The notes below the pieces were generated by a model. It saw only the letters and a list, made by a program, of their open reading frames with translations, was not told the DNA's origin and did not search any database. The position numbers and the translations under genes were made by a program. Shown here piece after piece: positions 1 to 6,815 of a DNA stretch of 64,000 bases (positions within the stretch are counted from its first letter, which is position 1; each line of letters begins with the position of its first letter). Source of the DNA: Hyphococcus sp. (lineage in GTDB: Bacteria > Pseudomonadota > Alphaproteobacteria > Caulobacterales > Parvularculaceae); the NCBI GenBank assembly GCA_028281665.1, contig JANQJK010000015.1, positions 62,001 to 126,000 on the forward strand, given 5' to 3'.

Positions 1-427
1 GCGCGCGGATGCAGGCCGCGTTAAGCGCGTAACGGGTTTTGAAATTGTCCACCCCTTCGACCACGAGGTCATAGTCCGCGATCAGGCGATCGGCGTTGCC
101 CGTGTCGACCCGTGTTTCGTGGGGGACGATCTCAACATGCGGGTTAAGCGCGGCGATGAATTCCGCGGCGGCGTCGACCTTGGGGCGTCCGACATCCGTC
201 GTCTTGAAGACAACCTGCCGCTGCAAATTGGAAAGAGAAACCGCATCGTCGTCGCAGACGCCGATGGTTCCGACGCCGGCGGCGGCGAGATACTGAATGA
301 TCGGCGCACCGAGGCCGCCCGCGCCAACCACCAGCACGCGCGCGGCGATCAGTTTCTGCTGTCCCTGTCCGCCGACCTCGCGCAGCAGGATGTGACGGGC
401 ATAGCGCTCGCGTTCGTCGTCATTCAT
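1..427 (-). CDS. ThiF/MoeB/HesA family E1-like adenylyltransferase (C-terminus outside window)
   Basis: This gene starts at 427 on the minus strand and runs off the left edge of the window, so about 142 residues are visible. The family adenylates the C-terminal Gly-Gly of a ubiquitin-like sulfur carrier (MoaD or ThiS) for molybdopterin or thiamine synthesis. The visible part has the Rossmann ATP-binding motif GAGGLG at residues 35-40, acidic residues D60-D61 at the end of the second strand, and the SNLQRQ motif at 66-71 with the conserved arginine. The N-terminal RYARHILL stretch is typical of MoeB and ThiF. The zinc-binding cysteines and catalytic cysteine would lie beyond the window, so MoeB and ThiF cannot be told apart. 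It is divergent from the ABC ATPase at 503. Confidence 0.88.
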   Translation of the reverse strand, partial: MNDDERERYARHILLREVGGQGQQKLIAARVLVVGAGGLGAPIIQYLAAAGVGTIGVCDDDAVSLSNLQRQVVFKTTDVGRPKVDAAAEFIAALNPHVEIVPHETRVDTGNADRLIADYDLVVEGVDNFKTRYALNAACIRA

Positions 428-502
428 GGGTTTACCCTACGCCTCGGCGCCCGCGCCGCTCAAGCCGGTTGACGCAGGCATGAGCGTTGCGCGATATCGC
501 CC

Positions 503-1453
503 ATGATGACCGACGCCAATCCAGAAATCGCGATTTCCGCCAAAGGCCTGCGTAAAATCTATCGTGGCAGCGGCAAAGCGCCGGCGAAGGAAGCGCTGAA
601 AGGCGTCGACCTTTCCATACGCACCGGATCCATTTTTGGCCTTCTGGGGCCCAACGGGGCCGGCAAGTCCACCTTTATCAACATACTCGCGGGGCTGGTG
701 ATGAAGACCGAGGGCGAAGTGCTCGTCTGGGGCTTCAACATAGACCGCAATGCGCGTCAGGCCCGCGCCTCCCTCGGCGTGGTGCCCCAGGAAATCAACA
801 TGGATGTCTTCTTCACGCCAAAGGAGGCGCTGGAGATACAGGCCGGCCTTTACGGCGTGCCGAAATCCAGACGGCGCACCATGGAGATCCTGACAGCGCT
901 GGGGCTCGACGACAAAGCATCCGCTTACGTGCGGCAGCTTTCCGGCGGCATGAAGCGGCGGCTGCTCGTTGCAAAGGCGATGGTTCATTCGCCGCCGATC
1001 CTCATCCTTGATGAACCGACCGCCGGCGTCGACATCGAACTCAGGAAACAATTGTGGGATTATGTTCTTGAGCTTCATGAGCAAGGCGTCACAATTGTTC
1101 TGACGACGCATTATCTCGAAGAGGCGCAGGAGCTTTGCGAGGAAATTGCGATCATTCACGAGGGGGATGTGGTTGCGTGCGAGCCGACGGAAAAGCTGAT
1201 CGCATCCCTTGATTCCAAAACGCTCATGGTGACCCCGCTTGAGGCGCTTGCGGCGGCGCCGGCTCTTGGAGATTTCGGCGCCGAGCTGAAGCCGGACGGA
1301 CGCCTTGCGATCCCGTACCAGCCGTCGAAGGCGCAGGTTGCGGAAATTCTTGAGCGGCTCTCGGCCGCCGGCGTCGGCGTCAAGGATTTGTCGACGGTCG
1401 AATCGGACCTCGAAGACGTATTTCTTGAACTGACCTATCGCCGGGCGGGGTAG
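503..1453 (+). CDS. ABC transporter ATP-binding protein (drug/polysaccharide export type)
   Basis: This is a 316-residue cytoplasmic ATPase subunit of an ABC exporter. It shows Walker A GPNGAGKS at residues 49-56, Q-loop Gln96, signature LSGGM at 146-150, Walker B LILDE at 167-171 and the switch histidine H203. About 90 residues follow the nucleotide-binding domain, as in the DrrA/CcmA/YadG group, whose partners are ABC2-type permeases. No permease gene lies next to it: the next gene is on the opposite strand, so the membrane partner must be encoded elsewhere. Two start codons at 503 and 506 are adjacent and cannot be separated. The substrate cannot be inferred from this sequence. Confidence 0.93.
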   Translation: MMTDANPEIAISAKGLRKIYRGSGKAPAKEALKGVDLSIRTGSIFGLLGPNGAGKSTFINILAGLVMKTEGEVLVWGFNIDRNARQARASLGVVPQEINMDVFFTPKEALEIQAGLYGVPKSRRRTMEILTALGLDDKASAYVRQLSGGMKRRLLVAKAMVHSPPILILDEPTAGVDIELRKQLWDYVLELHEQGVTIVLTTHYLEEAQELCEEIAIIHEGDVVACEPTEKLIASLDSKTLMVTPLEALAAAPALGDFGAELKPDGRLAIPYQPSKAQVAEILERLSAAGVGVKDLSTVESDLEDVFLELTYRRAG

Positions 1454-1463
1454 AGTACGCTGA

Positions 1464-1748
1464 CTAAAAACGCGCCAAAATTTCATCCAACGAAGGGGAA
1501 TTTACTTTACAGGACCATTTTCCGTAACCGTGATCTTCAAAGTAATCGCCTCGCTCTTGGTATTGCGGTGAACTCACGCAGTGTGCTTGTAGTGTTTGAC
1601 GAATCTCCGCTTCCCATTCGTATGGAAGCTCTCTTCCGAATTTTTTACAGATGGTTCTCACCTGCTTATAGATGTCAGGGTTAGACATCTCGCCTCGACC
1701 TTCCATCGCCCAGATCATGTAGCGGTACATTGGCGTGTTATCTCGCAT
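1464..1748 (-). CDS. Hypothetical 94-aa protein, possibly winged-helix-like
   Basis: A 94-residue protein of unknown function, last gene of the minus-strand group that begins with the XRE regulator at 3155. Its middle (residues about 25-80) reads as helical with the pattern EAEIRQTLQAH followed by YFEDHGYGKWSCK. That resembles the small N-terminal DNA-binding modules found on some restriction-type or HNH nucleases, where a helix is followed by a beta hairpin ending in G-x-W. No nuclease domain follows here. This resemblance is from memory and weak. A second in-frame ATG before SNPDIYKQ (residue 21) could be the real start. Codon use is less GC-biased than in neighbouring core genes, which fits acquired DNA. 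Confidence 0.6.
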   Translation of the reverse strand: MRDNTPMYRYMIWAMEGRGEMSNPDIYKQVRTICKKFGRELPYEWEAEIRQTLQAHCVSSPQYQERGDYFEDHGYGKWSCKVNSPSLDEILARF

Positions 1749-1770
1749 TCTTCACTCCGTGTAAAAAGCA

Positions 1771-2784
1771 CTAGCCTGCTTCGATTTCTCTCACGCGCTG
1801 TGAGTCTTTGTTTCGAAGAATGATCGTATGATTGACGGCAACCGATTCTTTTTCTTTCAGCAGCGTATTGCCTTTTTGCTTTCCCATCTCCGCGACGCTT
1901 TTCAGCCCGGCGAGCCGTTCCGCGCCATCGAGTGCGGCGGCGTCGGCGCCGTAATAGTCGAACCAGGGAAGCCCCGCCTCCGTATAGGCTGCGGCGGTCA
2001 GTGGCGGTGCGGGCGGGCTTTCGCCGGTAAGCGCCAGCCATTGTGTTGAATTCACAATGGCGATGAAGCACCGACTGGCGTGACGCTGATCCCAAGCATC
2101 GAGACCATAAGCGTCATCGTAAATCTCCTGATTCATCCGCCCGCCCGGCGCAACGCCCATGGTAGCCGACTCTGAATAGCAGGGGCTTGTCGCCATTTGC
2201 CGAGCTTCTTGTTCTAGCCGTTTCCGCCGTAACTCTTCATAATGTTCCTTTTTCATTGGATAAGCGATGATTTGTATACCCCCGTGTGTGGCCGCTTCAG
2301 TGAGCTGTTCCTCGACGGTGTATCCCTCGCCCAATGGCATCGCCACAAACTGACGGATCGTACCTTTTTTGACGCAGTAGCCGTCAAGCCAGGGCTGCTC
2401 TGGCGCGACCGCATAGTCCTGCGGATCAGTGTTAAGGTGATTGACCCACGCTTCGCCTGTCACCGCGCAAATTTTTCCAGTCGCAATCTTTAGCGCGAAA
2501 GGGTAGGCGTTCTCGCGCCGGTCGTAAGATCCGAAATGCAGCCATAGCGCTTCCGCCTGATGCATGGGCATGATTACGCCGCCGCGCTTCAGCCATTCAG
2601 CAGGTGCCTGTTCGGCAAAATCATCGACATGGCGAAGTGGAAGGCTGCCAAAACCCGGCGGCAAGGGATAATTCTTTCCGTCGTCGGGGATGCGCAGAGA
2701 TCGCTGAAAGTCGATTGTGCAAACAGCGTCTTCGTGCACTTCCGGAAACCGGAATATCAGATGGTCATGCTCAAGTGTAATCAT
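1771..2784 (-). CDS. Conserved protein of unknown function, 337 aa, paired with an XRE regulator
   Basis: This soluble protein of about 337 residues shows no signal peptide or membrane segment. I take the ATG at 2784 because AAAGGA lies just upstream; an in-frame ATG at 2808 is also open but has no good ribosome site. I recognise the family by recurrent motifs (FRFPEVHEDA, MPMHQAEALW, EQPWLDGYCV, RQFVAMPLGEGYT, LPWFDYYGAD) as a conserved bacterial group without an assigned function, and will not guess an activity. Conserved Trp, His and Asp residues suggest a folded enzyme or binding protein. It lies 17 bases downstream of the XRE gene, so co-transcription is likely. The gene looks intact. 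Confidence 0.82.
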   Translation of the reverse strand: MITLEHDHLIFRFPEVHEDAVCTIDFQRSLRIPDDGKNYPLPPGFGSLPLRHVDDFAEQAPAEWLKRGGVIMPMHQAEALWLHFGSYDRRENAYPFALKIATGKICAVTGEAWVNHLNTDPQDYAVAPEQPWLDGYCVKKGTIRQFVAMPLGEGYTVEEQLTEAATHGGIQIIAYPMKKEHYEELRRKRLEQEARQMATSPCYSESATMGVAPGGRMNQEIYDDAYGLDAWDQRHASRCFIAIVNSTQWLALTGESPPAPPLTAAAYTEAGLPWFDYYGADAAALDGAERLAGLKSVAEMGKQKGNTLLKEKESVAVNHTIILRNKDSQRVREIEAG

Positions 2785-2801
2785 GATTATCCTTTCATTT
2801 T

Positions 2802-3155
2802 TTACCATTCCCCATCCCGTACTTCGCGTACAACATGAAGAATTGCATGCTCGGGGGCTTTCTTCAGTTCACGAAGCAACGTTGCAAACAGTTTGGGCCG
2901 TTTACGGATGATCTCCTGTAAATCGCTGGAGACCTTCCCCGCCATGGCGAGAAGCACGTCGGAATCCTCTCCCAACTCTCCCGCCAGCTTCAAGATCGCT
3001 CCTTCCGAAGGCGGTGGTGTTTCGCCACGCTCGATCTTGCTGAGATAAGCCGGCTCAAGACCGACGCGCTGGGCCACCTGACGTAAGGAATAACGGCGGT
3101 CCTCCCGTCGCCGTTGCTCGCGCTGGTCACGCAGAAAATGACCAAATTGTGTCAT
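2802..3155 (-). CDS. XRE-family helix-turn-helix transcriptional regulator
   Basis: This 117-residue DNA-binding protein has the helix-turn-helix at about residues 20-50 (SLRQVAQRVGLEPAYLSKIE), followed by a helical tail that includes LLAMAGKVSSDL. It is the first gene of a minus-strand group with the 337-aa and 94-aa unknown genes, so it most likely controls that group and itself. No Shine-Dalgarno sequence precedes the ATG at 3155. A palindrome sits 4-15 bases upstream of the start and overlaps the best promoter match, which would fit autoregulation. A phage-repressor origin is possible, but there are no phage genes nearby. Confidence 0.9.
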   Translation of the reverse strand: MTQFGHFLRDQREQRRREDRRYSLRQVAQRVGLEPAYLSKIERGETPPPSEGAILKLAGELGEDSDVLLAMAGKVSSDLQEIIRKRPKLFATLLRELKKAPEHAILHVVREVRDGEW

Positions 3156-3158
3156 GAA

Positions 3159-3189
3159 TAGTACATACTACACATATAGAGTTCGTCAA
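3159..3189 (-). promoter_or_regulatory. Probable promoter and palindromic operator of the XRE module
   Basis: Reading the minus strand, TTGACG (3189-3184) is followed after 16 bases by TATGTA (3167-3162). The perfect palindrome TAGTA-CA-TACTA covers 3159-3170 and overlaps the -10 element. Transcription would then begin at or next to the ATG at 3155, implying a leaderless mRNA, and no ribosome-binding site is visible. The -10 match is only fair, so the operator is better supported than the promoter. Confidence 0.45.
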
Positions 3190-3308
3190 GAGTCAGAGAA
3201 TAAAATTAGTGAGCTTTTGATTGTGGGGAGGGTGGTTCCCTGTCATTTGCGCCTAGCGTAATTTCCGTTAATCTCGTTCCCCATTGATTTTGAAGGGGGA
3301 TCGATACG

Positions 3309-5531
3309 ATGCGCGCTTTGTTCGCCGCTTTTTTCCTGTTCGCCGCAACGCCCGCCGTCGCCGAGGACGGCGACGCTGTCCTCGTGCTCGACGCGTCGGG
3401 CTCCATGTGGGGGCAGATTGAGGGCGAAGCGAAAATCGGAATCGCAAAGTCGGTGCTCGGCGACCTGCTGGACTCGTTGCCCGCGGAGCGCCGGCTGGGG
3501 CTTGTGGCCTACGGTCACCGGCGCAAAGGCGATTGCAGCGACATTGAGGAACTCGCCGCCATCGGCGCGGATCGCGCAGCCATCGGCGCCGCCGTTGAAG
3601 GGCTGAGTCCCAAAGGCAAGACGCCCATGGCCGCATCGGTAAAACTCGCGGCCGAAAAACTGAAGTATACGGAGGAAAAGGCGACTGTTGTCCTGATCAG
3701 CGACGGGATCGAAACCTGCGAGCCCGATCCATGCGGCGTTGCGGCGGCGCTCGAACAGGCCGGCGTCGATTTTACCGTTCATGTGGTGGGGTTTGACGTC
3801 ACCGAAGAAAACGCTCAGGCGCAATTGCAATGCCTGGCTGAGAACACCGGCGGCAAATACATTTCCGCATCGAATGCCGACGAGCTTGGCGCCGCATTGG
3901 AGACCACGGTCGCCGCCGCGCCGGAGCCCGTTTCGGAAACCAAGGTGCGCCTGCGTGCGACGGAACTGGAAGGCGGCATTGTCATTGAAGAGGGCCTTAC
4001 CTGGACCGTGATCCCGCGCCTCGGCGGAGAGCCAGTCGTCAAGGAGACGGGCGCCGGCGTCCTCGACGTCGAAATTGCGCCGGGCGCCTATGACGTTGCG
4101 GTGGAACGTCCCGCCGATGGGCTCAAGGGCGTGCAGGAGCAGGTCGTTATTCGCGAGAACACCTGGAAGACGGTGACCATCGCGTTGACCTTCCCTGTTG
4201 AAGCAAGCGTTACGGCCGATCCGGGCGGCGAGGTCATGGCGGGAACGAACATTCTTGTCCATTGGACCGGGCCCGACCGGAAGGGCGACTATGTGACCAT
4301 CGTCGAAAAGGGCGCCGACAACGGGAAGTACGGAACCTACGCCTATACGCGCATTGGCGATCCCGCGGAGCTGCGCATGCCGGTTGAGCCTGGCGAATAT
4401 GAAGTGCGCTACATGCTCGGCCAGCCGATCCGAACCCTTGCAAGCGTCGACATCACGGCGACCCCGGCGGCGGCGACCCTCGTCGCGCCTGACGAGGCAA
4501 TCGCTGGCGAGGAGATCAGCGTCGAATTCACCGGCCCGCCGGCCGGCTCCGGCGACTGGATTACGGTGGTTGAGCCGGACGCCGCCGATAAGGCCTACAA
4601 GAATTATCATTATTCGAAACAGGGCAGCCCCGCAAAGCTCCGTATGCCCCTTGAAGCGGGCGAGTATGAAATTCGCTTCGTTCAGGGAAACAGTAAGGTG
4701 CTCGCCCGCCGTCCGATTACGGTGACGGCGGCGCTGGCGACCGTTTCCGGTCCCGAAACCGCCATCGCCGGTGAAGAGGTCGCTGTGGCGTTTACCGGGC
4801 CGGCGCCGGCGTCGGGCGACTGGATTACGGTAACGAGGCCGGACGCCGCCGAAAAGAAATATAACGACTATCACTATACGAAGCAGGGGAGCCCCGCGAC
4901 GGTGCGTATGCCTCTGGAGCCCGGCGAGTACGAATTGCGCTTCGTGCAGGGCAACAAAAAAGTCATCGCGCGCCAGCCGATCACGGTGACGGAAGCGGTT
5001 GCGACCCTTGATGCAAAAGATACGGCGATTGCCGGCGAGACCGTCAGCGTCGAGTTCACGGGGCCAAAGCCTGCGTCGGGAGACTGGATTACGGTGACGG
5101 CGCCGGATGCGGCTGACAATAAGTATACGGACTATGACTACACCAAACAGGGCAGCCCCGCTGAAATCCGCATGCCGCTCGATGCGGGCGCCTATGAAAT
5201 CCGGTTTGTGCAGGCGAACAAGAAGGTGCTTGTCCGCAGGCCCATCGTTGTAACGGAAGCAACCGCAACCCTCGACGCGCCGGCTTCCATTCCCGCGGGC
5301 GGTTACGTCAAGATTGCGTTCACCGGCCCGCCGCCGGGCAATGGCGACTACATCGCGATTTCAAAGGCGGGCGCCGCTGACAACAGCTATGAAAGTTACA
5401 GCATTACCAGCACCGGAAGCCCGGCAAATGTTCGCGTGCCGAAAGAGCCGGGCGAGTATGAAATTCGCTTTATTCACGGCAACAAGAAGGTGCTGGCGCG
5501 CGCGCCGCTGACGATTACGCCGGCTGAGTAG
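3309..5531 (+). CDS. Secreted von Willebrand factor A domain protein with five C-terminal tandem repeats
   Basis: A 740-residue exported protein. Residues 1-18 form a signal peptide (MRALFAAFFLFAATPAVA). The VWA domain spans about 22-200 and has a full metal-ion-dependent adhesion site: DASGS at 28-32, T104 and D133. A linker domain (about 210-297) is followed by five repeats of about 88 residues (298-385, 387-473, 475-561, 563-649, 651-738), each with FTGP-x-GDWITV, QGSPA, R-x-P and GEYE-x-RF motifs. Such proteins bind ligands at or outside the cell surface; the repeats look like small beta-sandwich modules. The start is supported by GAAGGGGGA upstream. It stands alone between an XRE module and a convergent acyltransferase, overlapping the latter's end by 17 bases. 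Confidence 0.93.
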   Translation: MRALFAAFFLFAATPAVAEDGDAVLVLDASGSMWGQIEGEAKIGIAKSVLGDLLDSLPAERRLGLVAYGHRRKGDCSDIEELAAIGADRAAIGAAVEGLSPKGKTPMAASVKLAAEKLKYTEEKATVVLISDGIETCEPDPCGVAAALEQAGVDFTVHVVGFDVTEENAQAQLQCLAENTGGKYISASNADELGAALETTVAAAPEPVSETKVRLRATELEGGIVIEEGLTWTVIPRLGGEPVVKETGAGVLDVEIAPGAYDVAVERPADGLKGVQEQVVIRENTWKTVTIALTFPVEASVTADPGGEVMAGTNILVHWTGPDRKGDYVTIVEKGADNGKYGTYAYTRIGDPAELRMPVEPGEYEVRYMLGQPIRTLASVDITATPAAATLVAPDEAIAGEEISVEFTGPPAGSGDWITVVEPDAADKAYKNYHYSKQGSPAKLRMPLEAGEYEIRFVQGNSKVLARRPITVTAALATVSGPETAIAGEEVAVAFTGPAPASGDWITVTRPDAAEKKYNDYHYTKQGSPATVRMPLEPGEYELRFVQGNKKVIARQPITVTEAVATLDAKDTAIAGETVSVEFTGPKPASGDWITVTAPDAADNKYTDYDYTKQGSPAEIRMPLDAGAYEIRFVQANKKVLVRRPIVVTEATATLDAPASIPAGGYVKIAFTGPPPGNGDYIAISKAGAADNSYESYSITSTGSPANVRVPKEPGEYEIRFIHGNKKVLARAPLTITPAE
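4200..5522 (+). repeat. Five tandem ~264-bp in-frame repeats within the VWA gene
   Basis: Five consecutive units of about 88 codons make up the 3' part of the VWA gene. Units 2-4 are most alike; the first and last are more diverged. Unit starts fall near 4200, 4467, 4731, 4995 and 5259. Conservation is at the protein level with many synonymous changes, which points to old duplication kept by selection. Confidence 0.85.
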
Positions 5532-6486
5532 GCGCCGCCGCCATATAGGGCGCATCGCCCGGCAACCCCATGGCGTGGCGGCGCAATGTCTCCGCCGCTT
5601 CCGCCGGACTGCCCTTCAGAGTGTCGGGCGCAATCGGCGCGCCGAAGGTGATCTGGTACGGCTTCTTTTTCTTGTTCAGCAGTTCGTGGAACAGCGTAAT
5701 GTCCCGCAGCTCGGTGTTGATGCGCCAGAAGAGATAATAGAGCCACGAATTGCGCATGACGATTTTCGTCGGCACGACGGTGCACTCATATTTCCGGGCG
5801 AACGATATCACGGAGCCCAGCCATGGCTGTTCGGTGAGCTTGCGGTTCTCGTCCATGAAGGCAAGGCGCCCCGACGGAAACAGAACGACGCAGCGATCGG
5901 CTTCGAAGGCGGCGCGGGCTTCGACAAGCGTTTCGCGCGATGAGGTCGGATTGCGTTCCTCCGGCCGCCAGACGACAGGAATGATCATGTCAGCGATGCC
6001 AGGCGCTGCGCGAATAGCGTCGCGATTGGCGAAGAACGTCATGTCGGGGCGAACGGTTTTGAGGGCGTCATACATGGCGACGCCGTCAGGAATGCCGGTC
6101 GGGTGTGTCGAGGCGATCAGCACACGACCTTTTTCAGGAATGTTTTCAACGCCGGAAACCGTCAGGTCGATGTCAAGCAGGGCGCTGACATAATCAAAGA
6201 CCCCCGATGAATTGTAATTGGCCACGTCGTCGGCCATTTTCACGGCCGGGCCGTAAAGCAAAATCGGATAGAGGATCGATTTGTAGAGCGGCCAGAGCGG
6301 CGAATGCATCAGCCGCTGCGCACGTTCCTCGATCAGCTCATCGACGATGTGCTTTGCTTCTTCGCGCGTGCGCGGATCGGTCTGGGTCTCGGCGTCCAAA
6401 ACGCGTCTCGTTGCTCCCCGTGCGAATCGTTCTGCTGATTGAACGCGCGCACTATACCAGATTCTGTCAGTCGCGCGCGTTGGCAT
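5515..6486 (-). CDS. PlsC-like 1-acyl-sn-glycerol-3-phosphate acyltransferase family protein
   Basis: A 323-residue acyltransferase of the lysophospholipid-acyltransferase superfamily. The catalytic block is STHPTGIPDG near residue 127 (the family His and Asp), followed by a FANRD motif, FPSGR near residue 205 (substrate binding) and a VPTKIV stretch. The HPTGIPDG form is also seen in haemolysin/OlsA-type acyltransferases, so lysophosphatidic acid and ornithine-lipid precursors are both possible substrates. A hydrophobic segment near residues 65-80 probably anchors it to the inner membrane. It overlaps the start of the upstream 91-aa gene's 3' end by 20 bases, so the two are likely co-translated. 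Its own 3' end runs 17 bases into the convergent VWA gene. Confidence 0.85.
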   Translation of the reverse strand: MPTRATDRIWYSARVQSAERFARGATRRVLDAETQTDPRTREEAKHIVDELIEERAQRLMHSPLWPLYKSILYPILLYGPAVKMADDVANYNSSGVFDYVSALLDIDLTVSGVENIPEKGRVLIASTHPTGIPDGVAMYDALKTVRPDMTFFANRDAIRAAPGIADMIIPVVWRPEERNPTSSRETLVEARAAFEADRCVVLFPSGRLAFMDENRKLTEQPWLGSVISFARKYECTVVPTKIVMRNSWLYYLFWRINTELRDITLFHELLNKKKKPYQITFGAPIAPDTLKGSPAEAAETLRRHAMGLPGDAPYMAAAPTQPA

Positions 6487-6742
6487 TGTCCTCGCGATCG
6501 TCGCGATAAGGCTCGCTGGCGAGGTGCAGGGTGAGAAAGGCGCCGGCCATCAGGAACGCAACGGCGGCGAGCCCGCTGATATGGCCGTCCGCGTGATTGC
6601 CAAGCCAGTTGCCGACGGCGGCGACCAGGCCGACGAGGATGTATGGCGCAAGCGGCGGGTTCTCATGACGAAACCGCATGAAAAACAACGATGCTGCGGC
6701 GATGAACAGCGTCACCGACAAAAGGTCGAATATCGATTCCAA
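6467..6742 (-). CDS. Small inner-membrane protein, 91 aa
   Basis: A 91-residue protein with three hydrophobic segments (about residues 5-22, 31-47, 55-74) and a charged C-terminal tail. It resembles short accessory membrane proteins annotated beside exosortase-type sorting systems, but I see no exosortase here, so no function is given. The start is TTG at 6742; GGAGG lies 8 bases upstream but is buried in the right arm of an 11-bp hairpin (6749-6779), which could limit translation. Its last 20 bases overlap the acyltransferase gene, so a shared transcript is likely. Confidence 0.65.
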   Translation of the reverse strand: MESIFDLLSVTLFIAAASLFFMRFRHENPPLAPYILVGLVAAVGNWLGNHADGHISGLAAVAFLMAGAFLTLHLASEPYRDDREDNANARD

Positions 6743-6748
6743 GGCTTG

Positions 6749-6779
6749 GGCCTCCGGCGGGCGATATTCGCCGGAGGCC
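6749..6779 (-). promoter_or_regulatory. Hairpin that sequesters the ribosome-binding site of the 91-aa membrane protein
   Basis: Perfect 11-bp inverted repeat GGCCTCCGGCG / CGCCGGAGGCC with a 9-base loop. On the minus strand the downstream arm contains GGAGG, the only good Shine-Dalgarno for the TTG start at 6742. There is no T-run after the hairpin, so it is not a standard terminator of the M28 gene that ends at 6816. Either translational control or a weak, rho-assisted stop is possible. Confidence 0.5.
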
Positions 6780-6815
6780 GTTAAGGAATGATTTCCCTTA
6801 TCGCCTAAAGCCCGC

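Noticed and set aside
437..1486. Long minus-strand frame of 349 aa opposite the ABC ATPase.
   Set aside because: It lies fully opposite a clear ABC ATPase with all catalytic motifs; its own sequence has no recognisable domain and reflects GC-rich codon bias.
3243..4874. Long minus-strand frame of 543 aa opposite the VWA gene.
   Set aside because: The VWA gene has a signal peptide, a MIDAS site and repeats in the other frame. This frame is low complexity, Arg/Gly-rich and repeats only because the coding repeats do.
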